A DNA stretch of 64,000 bases from Zeugodacus cucurbitae (lineage: Eukaryota; Arthropoda; Insecta; Diptera; Tephritidae), in assembly GCF_028554725.1 (NCBI RefSeq), contig NC_071671.1, forward strand, positions 47,258,501-47,322,500, read 5' to 3'. Every line of letters starts with the position of its first letter. Positions within the stretch are counted from its first letter, which is position 1. Position numbers and translations under genes: made by a program. The notes beneath the pieces are model-generated. The model ran no database searches. It was not told the DNA's origin and saw only the letters and a list, made by a program, of their open reading frames with translations. This document shows positions 22,521 to 34,992 of this stretch, one piece after another.

Positions 22521-25500
22521 AAACACATTTTCACGCAAAAAGATTTTGCCGCTACGCAATCAACAAGAAAGATTAGCTAAATTGATTTTGCATACATAAA
22601 TTTACTATTATCTATGCAATACCCAATTCACAAGTGCATTCTTAATGTAACGGTACAACTAACGAGAAAAGTATGAACGAATTTTCTTTGCATAGTAAGG
22701 GCTACATATCAACCTTTTATTCTACATACATATACCGAAATTCAAAAAAATAATATTAAACAAGAAAAATAAATAATAACAAAAATGCACATATACATAT
22801 TTGTAGGAGGTATAATTTAAATTTTATAAAATAAATACAAAAAAAAAAAAAAAAAAAAATATTATTAAATTAAAAATTCCGATAGTTTCCCCAACACTGT
22901 AAACACCTCACAAATTTCTTAGAATAATTTTAAAATAATTGTATATAATATTAATACTACTCCAATTTGGATGAAATGTTGATACTGGCATGTTTCAAAC
23001 TCACTGTAAGTTAACAACCTACTTAGATGGTCCCAAATAGAGATACAATGGTCAGTAAAATAAACTTCTAAATAACAGAAGTGTGATCGCTCTTATCCAT
23101 GTGAAGATTGATTTTAAATCACACAAAAAATTATTTCCAAAGCAAGTTAAAGCATCGAAAAGTCAAAATAAAAATTTTCTTCTTCGAAAGCTGCAAAAAT
23201 CTGTATTTTATGTGCACAATACTGGAAAAATGAATGCAATTTTCAACACTCATTGGCATAAAGTGAAAAATCGTTGCCCGTCACCAAGTCACCCTTGTGT
23301 ATTTTCAATCATCGCCACTCACAACAAAACTCTTATCACTTGCGGGCCATAGTACTCATACGCATATACACACACCACCACAACCAGTGATTTTGCTATA
23401 TTTTATAGTCGAATGTTATTGTTGTTGTCACAGCGTGACTGAGAAAGTTGCTATTCAACACACGGAAAGCTTCTCAACTGAAACGAGTACGAGTTTCTTA
23501 AACGAATTACTCATAAAAAAGTTAACCTTATAAATTTTATATGGCGTAAAACGATGCCATTACACAGATATTTACGCAGGCATACATACAAACACAGGCA
23601 AACATGCTTCGAAGTACTATTAAGAAGCGCAATGAACAAGTTGGCATGTCTTTGCTGACTTGAGAGGCATCACTTCGAACTGTTACTTTGTCAACCGCAA
23701 AATATTTTATGGTGGGCCAAATGAAGTAACAAGGATTTGCATATTTGATGTTGTACATAAGCCTTCAAATATGTTTATATTCATACATGCCTTCGCTGCC
23801 TTCGTGGAATATATTTTAATTTTGCTCGTTACTCATACGCCATGGTGAATGCAGCTTGTGAAAAAGGCTCATGTTTGACTTGTAATATTAGCTAAACCGG
23901 ATTACGCTCATGCTAGGGTGTTGATCACAGCAATAAATGACTAAGAGAGAAGTGACGTATGCTCTTGATGATTGGAGCTGCTTGAGAAGAGATTTGAAAA
24001 AGTTTCCTTTTTGTTGTAAAAATGTTCAAATTAATTAAATACAGTGGACAGCGGAAACTGGCCTAATAAAATAAAATAGTTTAAACATATGAGAATTGCA
24101 CTTGGTTTATGTATATACATATGTACCAAAATTATTTCATATCCGGTCTTTAAAAGGTTCTGCAATATTTTAGTGTGTATGTTTAACACCACTTACAACC
24201 AAATTTGATCAAAATATTTAATTTATTTTCACTTTGATTAAGATCCGTTGGTGTCAACACAGGACCACTCTTGCAAACAGTGAGGAGAATACCCTGCCGC
24301 ACTCGTACTAATGTGCTGTCAGGAATTTACTGTCTTCCCTTTACTTGTACTTCACTTCATCTACATGACAGAGAACACACAGTAACACACTACGGTTGAT
24401 GTTCGCATTTGTCAATGCCCAGCATACATCTCGCATGCGACCATCTATTTTACCACCTGTATGTATGTGTTGGTGTGTATGTAAGACATATGAATGTCTC
24501 TTCGCAAAACTTGGCTTTCCAGTTGAATTTGAAAAGTTTTTCGATTTGTCGCTGGCATAGGTGTTATGAAAGTTAGTGATTTTTGGCGTCAACATTCTCT
24601 TGGAGATAATTTTAGTTTTTTGGACGAAATATACATATGCTGTTATTAATTTTTTCAAGCTTATGAATTAAAGTTGCATAAACGTTTAGTAGAAACTCCC
24701 CTTCGTACACCTTACCCCTTTTCATCGACATGCCTGATAAAAGGAAATGAAATGACCCAGTACAGTAGCTGTAAAAATTTAATTTCAAAGCAACAGCAAA
24801 GCAATTGAAAACCATTTGGAAAACTAGCAAACAAACTGTTGACTTCTGATGGAAAGTGCGCTACGCTACTACGAACATTCCTTCCTCTCTCTGCGAAACT
24901 AACTAGTTGTTCAAATTGTTAAATCCTTGTGAAGCTATTGGGCAGTACAACTTGTTGTTTGTGTTGTCTTGTTTGTTAGCTTTCCTGATTTTATTTGTTT
25001 TTCTTTGGTGTGCAACTGTTTTTGTTTTTGGTTTTTCTCTTTCCTATTTAATTGCACTTGTTAGCGAACGTCTTCCATTTGTTGAGCGATAAGCGACGAG
25101 AGTTTGTAATTGCTTTGCTTCTAAATATTTTGTCTGCTCTTGTAATTGGGATTTGAGTACTTAAGTGAAAATTTATGCAGCACCAAGAATTACTGGTGTG
25201 ACTGAAGATTAATTTCCCGCCTTTTGTTTACGGCTTGTCCGCAAATTGTCTGCGGATATGATATGAGCCCAAATATGAAAGATTGGATTAGATTTCGACG
25301 AGCTATCTCATATAATTTTATAGGCAAAGTGCGGTGTGGAATGTTAGAAAAGTGGTTTACTTGCTGGAAATGTCACCAAGTTATCGCATTGCTTTGACAT
25401 TTAATTAAAATATTATTACAGGTGGTTTAAGGACGTCGAGTGGTTGCATTTTGTGGAATATTGCTGTTATTAAATAATTCAAAATTTAGGAATTATCACT

Positions 25501-27176
25501 TGAGTGCTGGTGTGCGACAACTACTATTTATGTCTGAATAGGAATTACACTGAATGTACTAAGTCTGGTCTCGTCCTAATCATATTTCCCTTTAGTTTAA
25601 CCAACTCCTCTCCCTCTGCTATGATTTCAATAAATTCGCTAACTATATCTTTATGGGTATCCGTCTCCTTGTCAACTTTAATCTGCTATTATTTTATAAT
25701 TTGATGAATGAGTTCTATAGCAATTACTCTGGTATCGATGGTAGTCTGTGTGCTAAACAATAAATCATGGAAGAAAATTTACAAGCAGCAATCATTGTTC
25801 ATACGTATGTTTGTATACAGAAGAGTGTCAACATATTTTATAAGTTGGAAGGAAGTATATGCAGATATGTGTTGTGTAGTCTACATTTTGAAGAGGGTGT
25901 GTGGGCATTTGTGTTGTAATTATGCGCCACATTTAATTTGATAAAAAATTCTAGCAGAAAGTGAAAAAGCGTATAAATTGTTTGCCGTAGCGTATGAGTG
26001 ACATTTTAAGGACACACAGCAGTCAGCGAAAGCTTGGTAAAAAACAGGAATTGCAAAATCTACTGTAGCAAAATGGGTCACACGCTTTGGTGATTGGGCG
26101 TATTTTGTTTAAGTTTATTTGCCATTTCCGATATGATATTCATTGTGTTTTGCTTGATCTGATTCATGTGAATATTTTAAACTTATTTTTACAATTCAGA
26201 TTGCTATTTACATTGTATTAAGGGGCAAGGTGACACAGCAAAATGCAACCCCTCGTCCAATTTGTTTAGTGTGACTTTGCAATTTATCTCACTTGTCAGT
26301 AATTGTATAGCTTTTGCAGTTAATTTGAATTCAAATCGTTTGCAATGCAAACAGACGAATAGTGAAGGGACTAGTTACACAAAAGAACGAAGCTAAAAGT
26401 TATATATGGCTTTTCCCTCATCATCAGTTATTCAAATGTTACGTCTTCTTCTATGAATTGTACTAACTTTTAGCATATAAAGTATGATATAAATAATGTA
26501 TAGGAATATACCGAACACAAATCAATGAAATTCCAGTGAGTTTGTGTCATACTTCTGACAATTTGTTTCGTACGTCATTTATATAATAAAGTTGGTCAAT
26601 TTCTAAGTAAACCGAAAATAATTGCTAACAAAAAAGTTAAAATGCGTTGGAAATCAAAAAACTTCATTGAAGAAACATAAAGAAACGCTTTTAAAATATT
26701 TTATATACACAGAGATGAGGAAACGCATGTTTAGAAAAAAACATATAGGTAAGTGTGTGAAAACGCCGAGGAAAAATTCGGTCAAGGTTTCATACACCGC
26801 AAAGGCATATCGAAAATGACCGAAAAATATCACAAAAACAAAGTGGAACACAATGCAAGAAATTATGGAAAATGATGTGAATGAGTAAATGAGTTTTGAC
26901 AGTAAATGAGAGAAATTTCATAAAAGTTTGAATGAAGTTAGAAATTGACAATGCCTTTTGCGGTGATGCATTTTAAGTCTGCATTTCATATGAGTACGTT
27001 GATGAAGAATTCTTAAAATTTTGAATGTTAAAATAAGTTAGTTTTGTTATGTATGTATATTGTCTTAGATGATATATTCGAAGCATTGGCCCCTTTGAAC
27101 TAATACACATTCTTCACTCTGTTATTCACACTTTATTTGCATTTTTATATCACTGGCCTCTTGACAGCGACAAATA
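22521..27176. other. Long non-coding stretch
   Basis: No gene, RNA or complete element recognised. It includes a poly(A) run at about 22,840-22,859. ORFs here are short and look random. A possible DNA-transposon terminus (TACAGTGGACAGCGGAAACT) lies at 24,041, but no partner is seen. Confidence 0.35.
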
Positions 27177-27178
27177 TA

Positions 27179-28792
27179 CAGAGGTAGTCAAAATTATTTA
27201 CACATCGGACGTTTTTTTACATGTTTCACAGAAAAAGCTTTCGCTTGTTGTTGTTGTTGTCGCAGGGTAACAAAATGCTATGTTGTTGTAAACCTTGATC
27301 TATTCCCGAACGTATGAAGTCAGTTTGGCTAGAATAGCTAGAAATATGGCGGAGATATAAGCAAATGAACTAAAAACTCGCAGTAGTCAAAAGTATTTAC
27401 ACACGGCGATTTAGCCTTTATCCTTGGATTTGGTTTGAGCAAAAGTAGTAATTTGATTCTATTGCATTCTTAACAACCTAACTCAGCCTTAAAATATAAA
27501 AATTGGTAAAAAAAATGTCGGAAACAAAGTAATTATCGATTATAACTAGATTGGAGACTGTTACTAAGTCTAAGACTCGGGTTTAGGCTTCGGAGTTAAT
27601 TAAAATTTATAGAATTTGATGGAATACTGTTTATAATGTTATTAAAAAGAAGGAAACGAAGTATTGCAAGGTCAATTTAAAGATAATTGGGCGGAAACCT
27701 GTGATAACTCAAAGAGAATGCAGAAGATTGGTAGGAACTGTCATACAAAATCCCACAATTAGTCCTCTTAAGTCAATGATGCTACACTGCTAAGGACATT
27801 TAAAAATAGAAACATAAATACATACGTTGTGCATAAAGTTGACCACTTCCGAAAACAAAAAAGTTTTATTACCGAAACCAAAAAAAGCGATATGCCTCTC
27901 ATTTGCTTTAAAATGCATGCTAAAGCCTGTCGTGGACAGATAAGGCTGAAATTTAGTTCCATGGCTTCTTTAGTATACGCTTTATACCTTTACCACGTGA
28001 GAAGAGGAATAAGACGCTAGAAGAAGAGGTTTAGACGCTAAATAGAGTCGGGAGTGACCTTATAATTTTTTTGGGGAATTTTCTTTACTTCTTTACTTCT
28101 TTACTTTGGTACTAATTTAGAGACCCTAAATCATCCGGATATATTAGAACTCACATGACCATGCCATTATAGTGGTCTGTCGGCCTTTTCCAACTATTGA
28201 CTACATTTTACAACAGGATAATGCTCCATTTCATAAAGGATCTTTACCTACAAAAGTTTTAAATGAAGCAAATCAATTTGACCTCCGCACATCCCTGACC
28301 AAAACTTTAGTTAAAATGTTTGGTCTTTCGTTAAATATCAGAGGACAATTGATATAACAACCGAAAACGCCGAAATTACCGACATTTGGTCAAAATTAAC
28401 AGTTAACTTTGCGCACAATTGGGTTGAATCAATTCTGACCATAAAGCAGGCTGGTATTAATGCCAATGGTAATGTACCCAATTATGCGCTTTAGAATAGG
28501 AATTTACACTGAACATTAAAATTTGAAAGTTATCATTAAATAAGAACAGGATAATAGAGTTTATGTTGTGTGTAAATACTTTTGAATACTGCGAGTCTTC
28601 AGTTCATTCCGTGTTTCTCCGCCATATTTCCAGCAATTCTAGCCAAACTGACTTCATTCGCTCAGGAATAGATCAAGGTTTACAACAACATATCATTTTG
28701 TTACCCTGCGACAACAACAACAACAAGCGAAAGCTTTTTGTGTGAATCTTGTAAAAAAACGTCCGATGTGTAAATAATTTTGACTACCTCTG
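27179..28792 (+). mobile_element. Tc1-like element with long IR/DR ends
   Basis: A 1,614-bp element flanked by TA at 27,177-27,178 and 28,793-28,794. Terminal inverted repeats are very long: 27,179-27,404 and 28,568-28,792, about 225 bp each. Within each repeat the outer motif AGTCAAAATTATTTACACAT recurs inward as AGTCAAAAGTATTTACACAC (27,383-27,404 on the left), giving two direct repeats per end. This IR/DR layout is known in Minos-, Paris- and Sleeping Beauty-type Tc1 elements, where the repeats are transposase binding sites. A (GTT)n stretch lies inside each repeat. The size suits a complete Tc1 element. Confidence 0.9.
27515..28360 (+). pseudogene. Degenerate Tc1-like transposase
   Basis: Starts at an ATG reading MSETK and then a stop. 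Further recognisable parts are a GRKPVITQRECRRLVGTVIQ segment with NPTIS (about 27,690-27,765), typical of the second DNA-binding helix region of Tc1 proteins, and YILQQDNAPFHK (about 28,185-28,220), the region of the second catalytic aspartate. Stops and frameshifts are scattered throughout, and the usual PDLNPIEN box is unrecognisable. The element could move only with transposase supplied from elsewhere, which would explain nearly identical ends around a ruined gene. Confidence 0.75.
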
Positions 28793-28794
28793 TA

Positions 28795-30009
28795 TTTGAA
28801 CATTCTAGAAATAATTTGATCCTCAGTCAGACAATAAAATTTAGTATGCAAACAAAAATAATTCCGAAATCTTTAAAACGACGTATTTATATTTGCATTT
28901 TTATAAGAGCAACACATTCGCATATGTAAAATATGATGCATAACCTAATTGAAATACAAAGAAAAATATAAAGGCGATAAAGGTGTGTCCAAATTGACAA
29001 GCTAGACAAAGAGTCGAAAACCAGGCAAGTTCATTTGGTAAAGCGTTTGCCAAGCTGAATATGTGTATTAAAATATATGTATATATATGTATATCTACAT
29101 TCCTTTTCGACACATGCCTTTAAGTGCCCTGGCATACCGGCTTTGAAGTATTTAGACTGCGTAGAATGCCACGGGAAAGTTCAATTGCCTATTTATATTT
29201 ACTGAAGTATCGTCATTTCTAAGCAAAAATATGTCTGGAATGCTGCTGAGTGTATGTGTTTGGCTGATATCAATATTTTCACAGGGTTTCATTATCCAAA
29301 ATCATGGAGATGACAGGAATGCGAATGAAACTAATTCAAATTGGTTCAAACATATATACATACAATTTACACTTAACATACGTTGTAAAATTTCAAATGT
29401 CAACACTATCAATAGCCAACAACCAACAACAAACGTGTATGTTGTTCGTTTAAAAGCCAAATATTACAAACATACTTCGCCCATATACATAAATGTCATG
29501 AAATGTCTATATTCAAGCGTCAGGGCACAAAAGTCACCCAAAGTGCAAAGAAAACATAATTTATTTGTAAGCATACTTTTAGGCGTCGAAACACTTGAAC
29601 CAGAAAATCAACTCCGAAACGCCACCAAAGGTGATTTAGCAGGTGATTTGCAGAGCATAACAGAGGTGTTGCATGCATCATTAAGATGATTACATATTAA
29701 ATTAATATGCCATCTGCAAACTTCCATATCCACAAAGATATTGTTTATTATATACACAAGAGGAAATACGCATACCCAGTTTTGTAGTTGCGATGGATTA
29801 TGTCGCCTGTTTGCCGTCGCCATTATGCCTACCTTTTTCACGTTTGAGTGGGAGTTCCTTTGGCATGCGTGCTGGTCTGTCTTGACAATAAATTTTAAGG
29901 AACTCTGTCTCGATTTTACTCACCATACCTGTTCTCACTGTACAAGATCCATGCCAAGCAACAATAGATGTGTTGCTAACACGTTGAGCGCTTAATAAAT
30001 ATGGTTATT
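28795..30009. other. Gap with one unexplained ORF
   Basis: Mostly non-coding. A plus-strand ORF at 29,231-29,689 (152 codons) begins with a hydrophobic, signal-peptide-like stretch (MLLSVCVWLISIFSQGFII) and has no recognisable domain. In DNA this AT-rich a chance ORF is plausible, so I do not call it a gene. Confidence 0.2.
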
Positions 30010-30020
30010 AAGTTAACTTA

Positions 30021-31501
30021 ACGAAGATAAGGCAAATTGTTTTGCAAATCACCTAGAAAAGGTATTTCAATCAAATTGCCCAAAGAACAATTTTAAGTTG
30101 CCAATCATCCACAATACCACAAACGAGTCGCTTGGGTCTATTAAGACTTCAACTACTGAATTTGTTAGTATCACAAAAGAGCTGAATCCAAAAAAGTCGG
30201 CAGGACACGATAAAATTACTCCAAAAATGCTAATTGAGTTACCAAATATTGCTTTAACAGTGCTCTCCTTGCTCTTTAACGCTATTTTCAGTTTCGGGTA
30301 CTATCCAAGTTCATGGAAAAAGTCGCAGATCATCATGATAGAGAAACCAGGTAAAGACTTGACACAGCCGTCTTCATACAAACCAATCAGTCTTCTACCC
30401 TGTCTTTCTAAAATATTGAAAAAGTGTTACTATCAAAGATGTCTCCTTTCCTTCATGAAAGTAGTGTAATACCAACGCACCAATTCGGTTTTCGTGCAAA
30501 ACATGGCACTGTAGAGCAAGTAAATAGAATAACTAACGAAATTAGGAAGGCATTCGAGCATAGAGAGTACTGTTCTGCTATATTTCTAGATGTGGCTCAG
30601 GCGTTTGATAAAGTGTGGCATGAAGAACTTTTGTATAAGATTAAAAAAAGTTTACCTTTCCAATTGCATAAAACCTTGGAGTCCTATTTAAAAAATAGAA
30701 AACTTGCTGTAAAAGTAGGTGATTTTATTTCTGATGAACGTTCAATAAGGGCTGGAGTACCTCAGGGCAGTGTTTTAGGGCCAACTCTATACATCATATA
30801 TACAGCTGATCCTCCAACTGCTAATAATGTTTTGACATCAACTTTTGCGGATGACACAGCTTTAGTGAGTCGTAACAAATGCCCCATTATAGCATCAAAA
30901 GTATTAGGAGCGCATTTGATTTTTGTCGAAGAATGGCTAGCAAACTGGCGTATAAATGTAAATGAACAAAAGTGCAAGCATGTTATATTTTCCCTAAGAC
31001 AAAAAATGTGCCCGGCAGTAAAAATGAACAATATTATAGTGCCTCAAGCGAATGAAGTTACCTTCTAGATAGAAGGCTTACGTGGAGAAAACATATATCT
31101 AGTAAAATAACGTGCATGAAGATAAGAGCTGCAAATTTAAATTGGCTTTTAAATAAAAACTCTAAACTTAGCTTAGATAACAAAGTGCTTTTATACAATG
31201 CGGTCATAAAGCCGATTTGGATGTATGGCATTCAACTGTGGGATACGACCTGTGCAACTAATATTGATATAATACAAAGGTTCCAATCGAAAATGCTTAG
31301 ATCAATCACGTGCTCACCATGGTACATGCGCAATGAAAATATCCATAAAGATCTTGGCATCCCTATGGTAAAGAAAGAAGTAGAGGACAGTAGATTGAAA
31401 TATGTATCTAAACTCTGTGATCACCCAAACCCATTGGCTAATGCTTTAGTACATTCCTGCGATCAAACACGCCTAAAAATAAGGGATATGCCTGCGTACT
31501 A
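30021..31501 (+). pseudogene. Jockey ORF2 fragment (reverse transcriptase)
   Basis: Corresponds to ORF2 from about residue 390. RT signatures are kept (FLDVAQAFDKVWH, AGVPQGSVLGPTLYI, FADDTALVS). Two lesions break it: loss of one T near 30,415 (frameshift) and a 13-base deletion near 31,062, each relative to the intact copy at 54,214-56,877. The endonuclease domain is absent. It cannot make a functional enzyme. Confidence 0.9.
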
Positions 31502-31641
31502 AAGAGCAACGCTTCACCAATACAGCTCAATCACTTGGTTGAGCTTGTCTAGTTTTAAATAGATTTAAGATTTTATAACTTGTTGTTAGGCTTAAAATTA
31601 AGCAGATTCAATTCAATAAATAAAGAAATATTGAAAAAAAA
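30021..31641 (+). mobile_element. Jockey-clade non-LTR retrotransposon, 5'-truncated
   Basis: Flanked by perfect 11-bp target-site duplications AAGTTAACTTA at 30,010-30,020 and 31,642-31,652, with a short poly(A) tail between the element and the right copy. Sequence follows 55,382-57,018 of the full-length element at more than nine in ten bases by eye, so this is a recent, 5'-truncated insertion of the same family. Confidence 0.93.
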
Positions 31642-31652
31642 AAGTTAACTTA

Positions 31653-33961
31653 CGTTTCTCATTAATAAATATGGTGCTTAAAGCATTACACATTGCATGT
31701 ATTATCATTTTATGTTCCAATTTCTATTCTATTGAAATATTTGTTGAGGATAAATGAGAATTTTTAATATTATAAATACAAATGACATTCTGCTAAATTA
31801 AAACGTACAAATGGATGATAGAATGTTCTGCAGAATATTTTATTTTTTTTGAGAACTAAGCATGCAATTATTTTTCATATTCATATGAAAACCTTAACAA
31901 ATTGAATTGGAATAATCATTAAACACAATACCTCATTTAATTTCATTTATTTAACCATATTTTCAGCTTTAAATAATTTTAATGTATTCGCGCATAGTAA
32001 AACTCAAGTAAGAGGGATAGTAGCATTAATGAAATTTATTATCAGTAACAATTGACACACAGTAATAGCCAATATCAAGGATGCTCAGCAAACTACATTC
32101 AAAAGCACATTATTCATATTTATTTGCACAACACAATTGTGTTCTGGGCTTTCAAAAAATCGAACAACATTTCTAATAAAAACTGAGATATTATTGTGAC
32201 CCTGTAAGAAAATCTGTTGATTGCTGGCAGTCGTAACCTTATGAACCAAGTTCACTGCTATACCAAAAGCTGTTTCCTACACAGTGCCTGTTATTTGTAT
32301 ATTCATGTATGTGTATATGAGTTTATTGATGTGAGGAGCCAACCCTCACAATATAAACATACATTCATGGGCAAATCAAGCCCTTGCAGCTCATATGACA
32401 ATGAGCGAATTCGCTTGATTGTATATATATATTGGTATATTTATAAGTGAAATTGTACAAGCATAAACAGGAACTATAATATTATTCCATCCATTAAACA
32501 AACTCCATTATTGAGCTGGTGTGCATCGGAACAGCCACGGACCAATGAAAAATCGAAAACATCATGAATTTTGGTATATTGCTTGCCGTCTGTCTGTTGA
32601 TATTTGAAACCGATACTTAATGGCGGCGCAAGTGATCGAAAGGCATACATACTCTTACATATTTACCACATCTCCCCGAATATATTCTGCCTTTTTCTCT
32701 CTCACTTTCAGTTTTTGTTTTATTTTGTACCTAATTTCTTCCACCATCCAACACTTCACAACTGATTGATTCGCATCGTTCACAGATTATGATGACGAAA
32801 TATTGACCACTTAAAAGCGCCAGCCGGTGTATACTCACCAACCCACTGTGTAGCTGTCTAGCAATGTATGCTGACCAATTTATTTTCGGTTTCTCCGAAA
32901 GCAATGAATGCCAAAGCTGTGTGAAAGGCGGAAATTAATACAGTACAAGCATACATATATATAAATCCATACATAGGCATTGTATATAGGAGACTAAACT
33001 TTCACGTGTATGTCTTTAACTGTTCACGCCAAATATGTGTGTAAATTGTACTGATGAATGCGCTTTAATAATTATAGACCTGAGTATATGTATGTGTATG
33101 TGTTGTTGCGCTTGTATGCAATTTCTCCACTTATGTAATTTTCGTCTCCTTTGCTTCATCTTCCATTGACCACTCATGTGCTTTATTCCGTTGGCATGCT
33201 TTTAGGCGTCACGTATGCGCGCCTCAACTGTCGCATATACTAGGTAGGGTAGTTTTATTTTTCATTATTTTTTCTTTCTACACTCTTTCCCCACTTTTAT
33301 TAGTTTGGTCATCATTTTTTCACATGCTCTCTCTCATTCTTTTTGCGGCAGCTGTCAGTCGTAATAAAAGTTGAAATTACCATCATTTGCACTTATAGTG
33401 AGCACACGTGTTCATATTGCCTCAGACATTTGTATATTGGTGCGACGCCTTGGCAACTCGTGTGGTATCTTTCAGCACAAATCCAATGCATTGTCTATGC
33501 ACACATTTGTAGTTTTCTCGAGACTTTCATTTGGATATGTGTCTGTCTGCGATTGCCCAATAGCGACACTTAAACTTGGCAGTAAAATTATTTTTTGGCA
33601 TCGTCTTCTGAAAGATCTTGAATATCTGAATATAAAGTTCACATGCAAAGAATAAATATTCTCTATTGGTTTTGTAAAATTTGATTCTGTGTAATTATTA
33701 TTGAATGTTAAAACGTTACAGTTCCTGAAAATTTCCTCAACTTTTAAACCATTTTAAGCTTATTTATTTTGTTGTCAATATTTCCATAATTTTATATACT
33801 TTTGTTTCAAACTGCTTTACATCGCTTCCGAAAAATTTAAAGTAAAAGATGATGAGAGTAAATGCATATGCAAAGTAACTTACATACAATAAATATTCAA
33901 TCGAATAAGGTAACAAAATTTACATTCAAGAAGTTGCACTTTTCAAATTTCTTTCAGATTT
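31653..33961. other. Non-coding stretch
   Basis: AT-rich with TATA-type microsatellite patches; no gene, RNA or element recognised. Confidence 0.4.
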
Positions 33962-34992
33962 TTATACTCTCGCAACAAAAGTTGCTAAAGAGAGTATTAT
34001 AGTTTTGTTCACATAACGGTTGTTTGTGTCACCAAGAAATAAAAGAGTTAGATATGGGGTTATATATATATATAAATGATCAGGATGACGAGTGGATTTG
34101 AAATCCGGATGTCTGTCCGTCCGTCTGTCCGTCTGTCTGTCCGTCTGTCCGTCTGTCCGTGCAAGCGATTTAGAACATAGGATCGCATTAGGAAGGGGCA
34201 CATTTAGATGTATTTTTTTTTTGAAAAGTGGGCGTGACCTCGCACTCAAATATGTTTTTTGTATATAACTCGCAAACCAATAATGCTATATAAACCAAAC
34301 TTTCTGCAGTCGATTCTCTTACGTACCCCACTACACCCCATGAAAATAGTTGAAATCGCAAATAACCACGCCCACCTCCCATACAAAGGTTAGGTTGAAA
34401 ATTACTAAAAGAGGGTTTACTCACTAATGAAAAACGTCAGAAACACTAAATTTCACATAAGAAATGGCAGATGAAAGCTGCACTCAGATTTTTTTACAAA
34501 ATGGAAAATGGGCGTGGCGTCGCTCACTTATGGGTCAAAAACCATATCTCAGGAACTACTCGACCGATTTCAATGAAACTTGGTTTGTAATAGTTTCCTT
34601 ACCTCCCAATAATATGTTGTGAAAATTGGCCAAATCGCTTCACAACCACGCCTACTTCCTATATACCAGAACTTTGAAAACGATCTGAATCGTATACTTT
34701 ACAATATATAAAGTAAGCACTAGTGAAGATATCAGTGCAGAACTTTGCACAAATACTACGTTTATAGTGTGGCAGCCCCATTCTAAAAATCGCCAAATAT
34801 TCAAGGTCCCATATATCGACCATGAGGACCTCGGTGCTTCTAACCTAATTTCCAACTTTCAATGGACTTTATACAATTTATATGACGAACATGTGGGTCA
34901 AATTGTGTATTATATAATATTAATTAAGTTAAACAAATAAATTGCGAGAGTATAAAATGTTCGGTTACACCCGAACGTAGGCCTTCCGTGTT
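33962..34992 (+). mobile_element. DINE-1/helentron-like element, near complete
   Basis: The 5' end TATACTCTCGCAAC is followed by a short hairpin, then a GTCCGTCTGTCC microsatellite at 34,108-34,162. A roughly 700-bp interior includes a GGGCGTGG motif. The 3' end has GCGAGAGTATAAAATG, then a terminal hairpin TTCGGTTACACCCGAA (34,960-34,976), ending near GCCTTCCGTGTTTT. This order of parts is that of DINE-1-type non-autonomous helentrons. There is no target duplication, as expected for rolling-circle insertion. It contains no coding region; ORFs on either strand cross these repeats by chance. Confidence 0.8.
34108..34162. repeat. GTCC/GTCT microsatellite
   Basis: About a dozen tandem tetranucleotides of the GTCC and GTCT type, inside the helentron. 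Variable-length arrays at this position are a usual feature of DINE-1-like elements; the copy at 4,230 has only four units. Confidence 0.85.

Noticed and set aside
24041..24065. TACAGTGGACAGCGGAAACT as a DNA-transposon terminus
   Set aside because: No inverted partner or coding remnant found nearby.
26020..26100. Helix-turn-helix-like fragment GIAKSTVAKWVTRF
   Set aside because: Too short and interrupted by a stop just upstream; possible transposase scrap but no element ends.
29231..29689. 152-codon ORF with signal-peptide-like start
   Set aside because: No domain, no homology I recognise and no transcript signals; chance ORF cannot be excluded.
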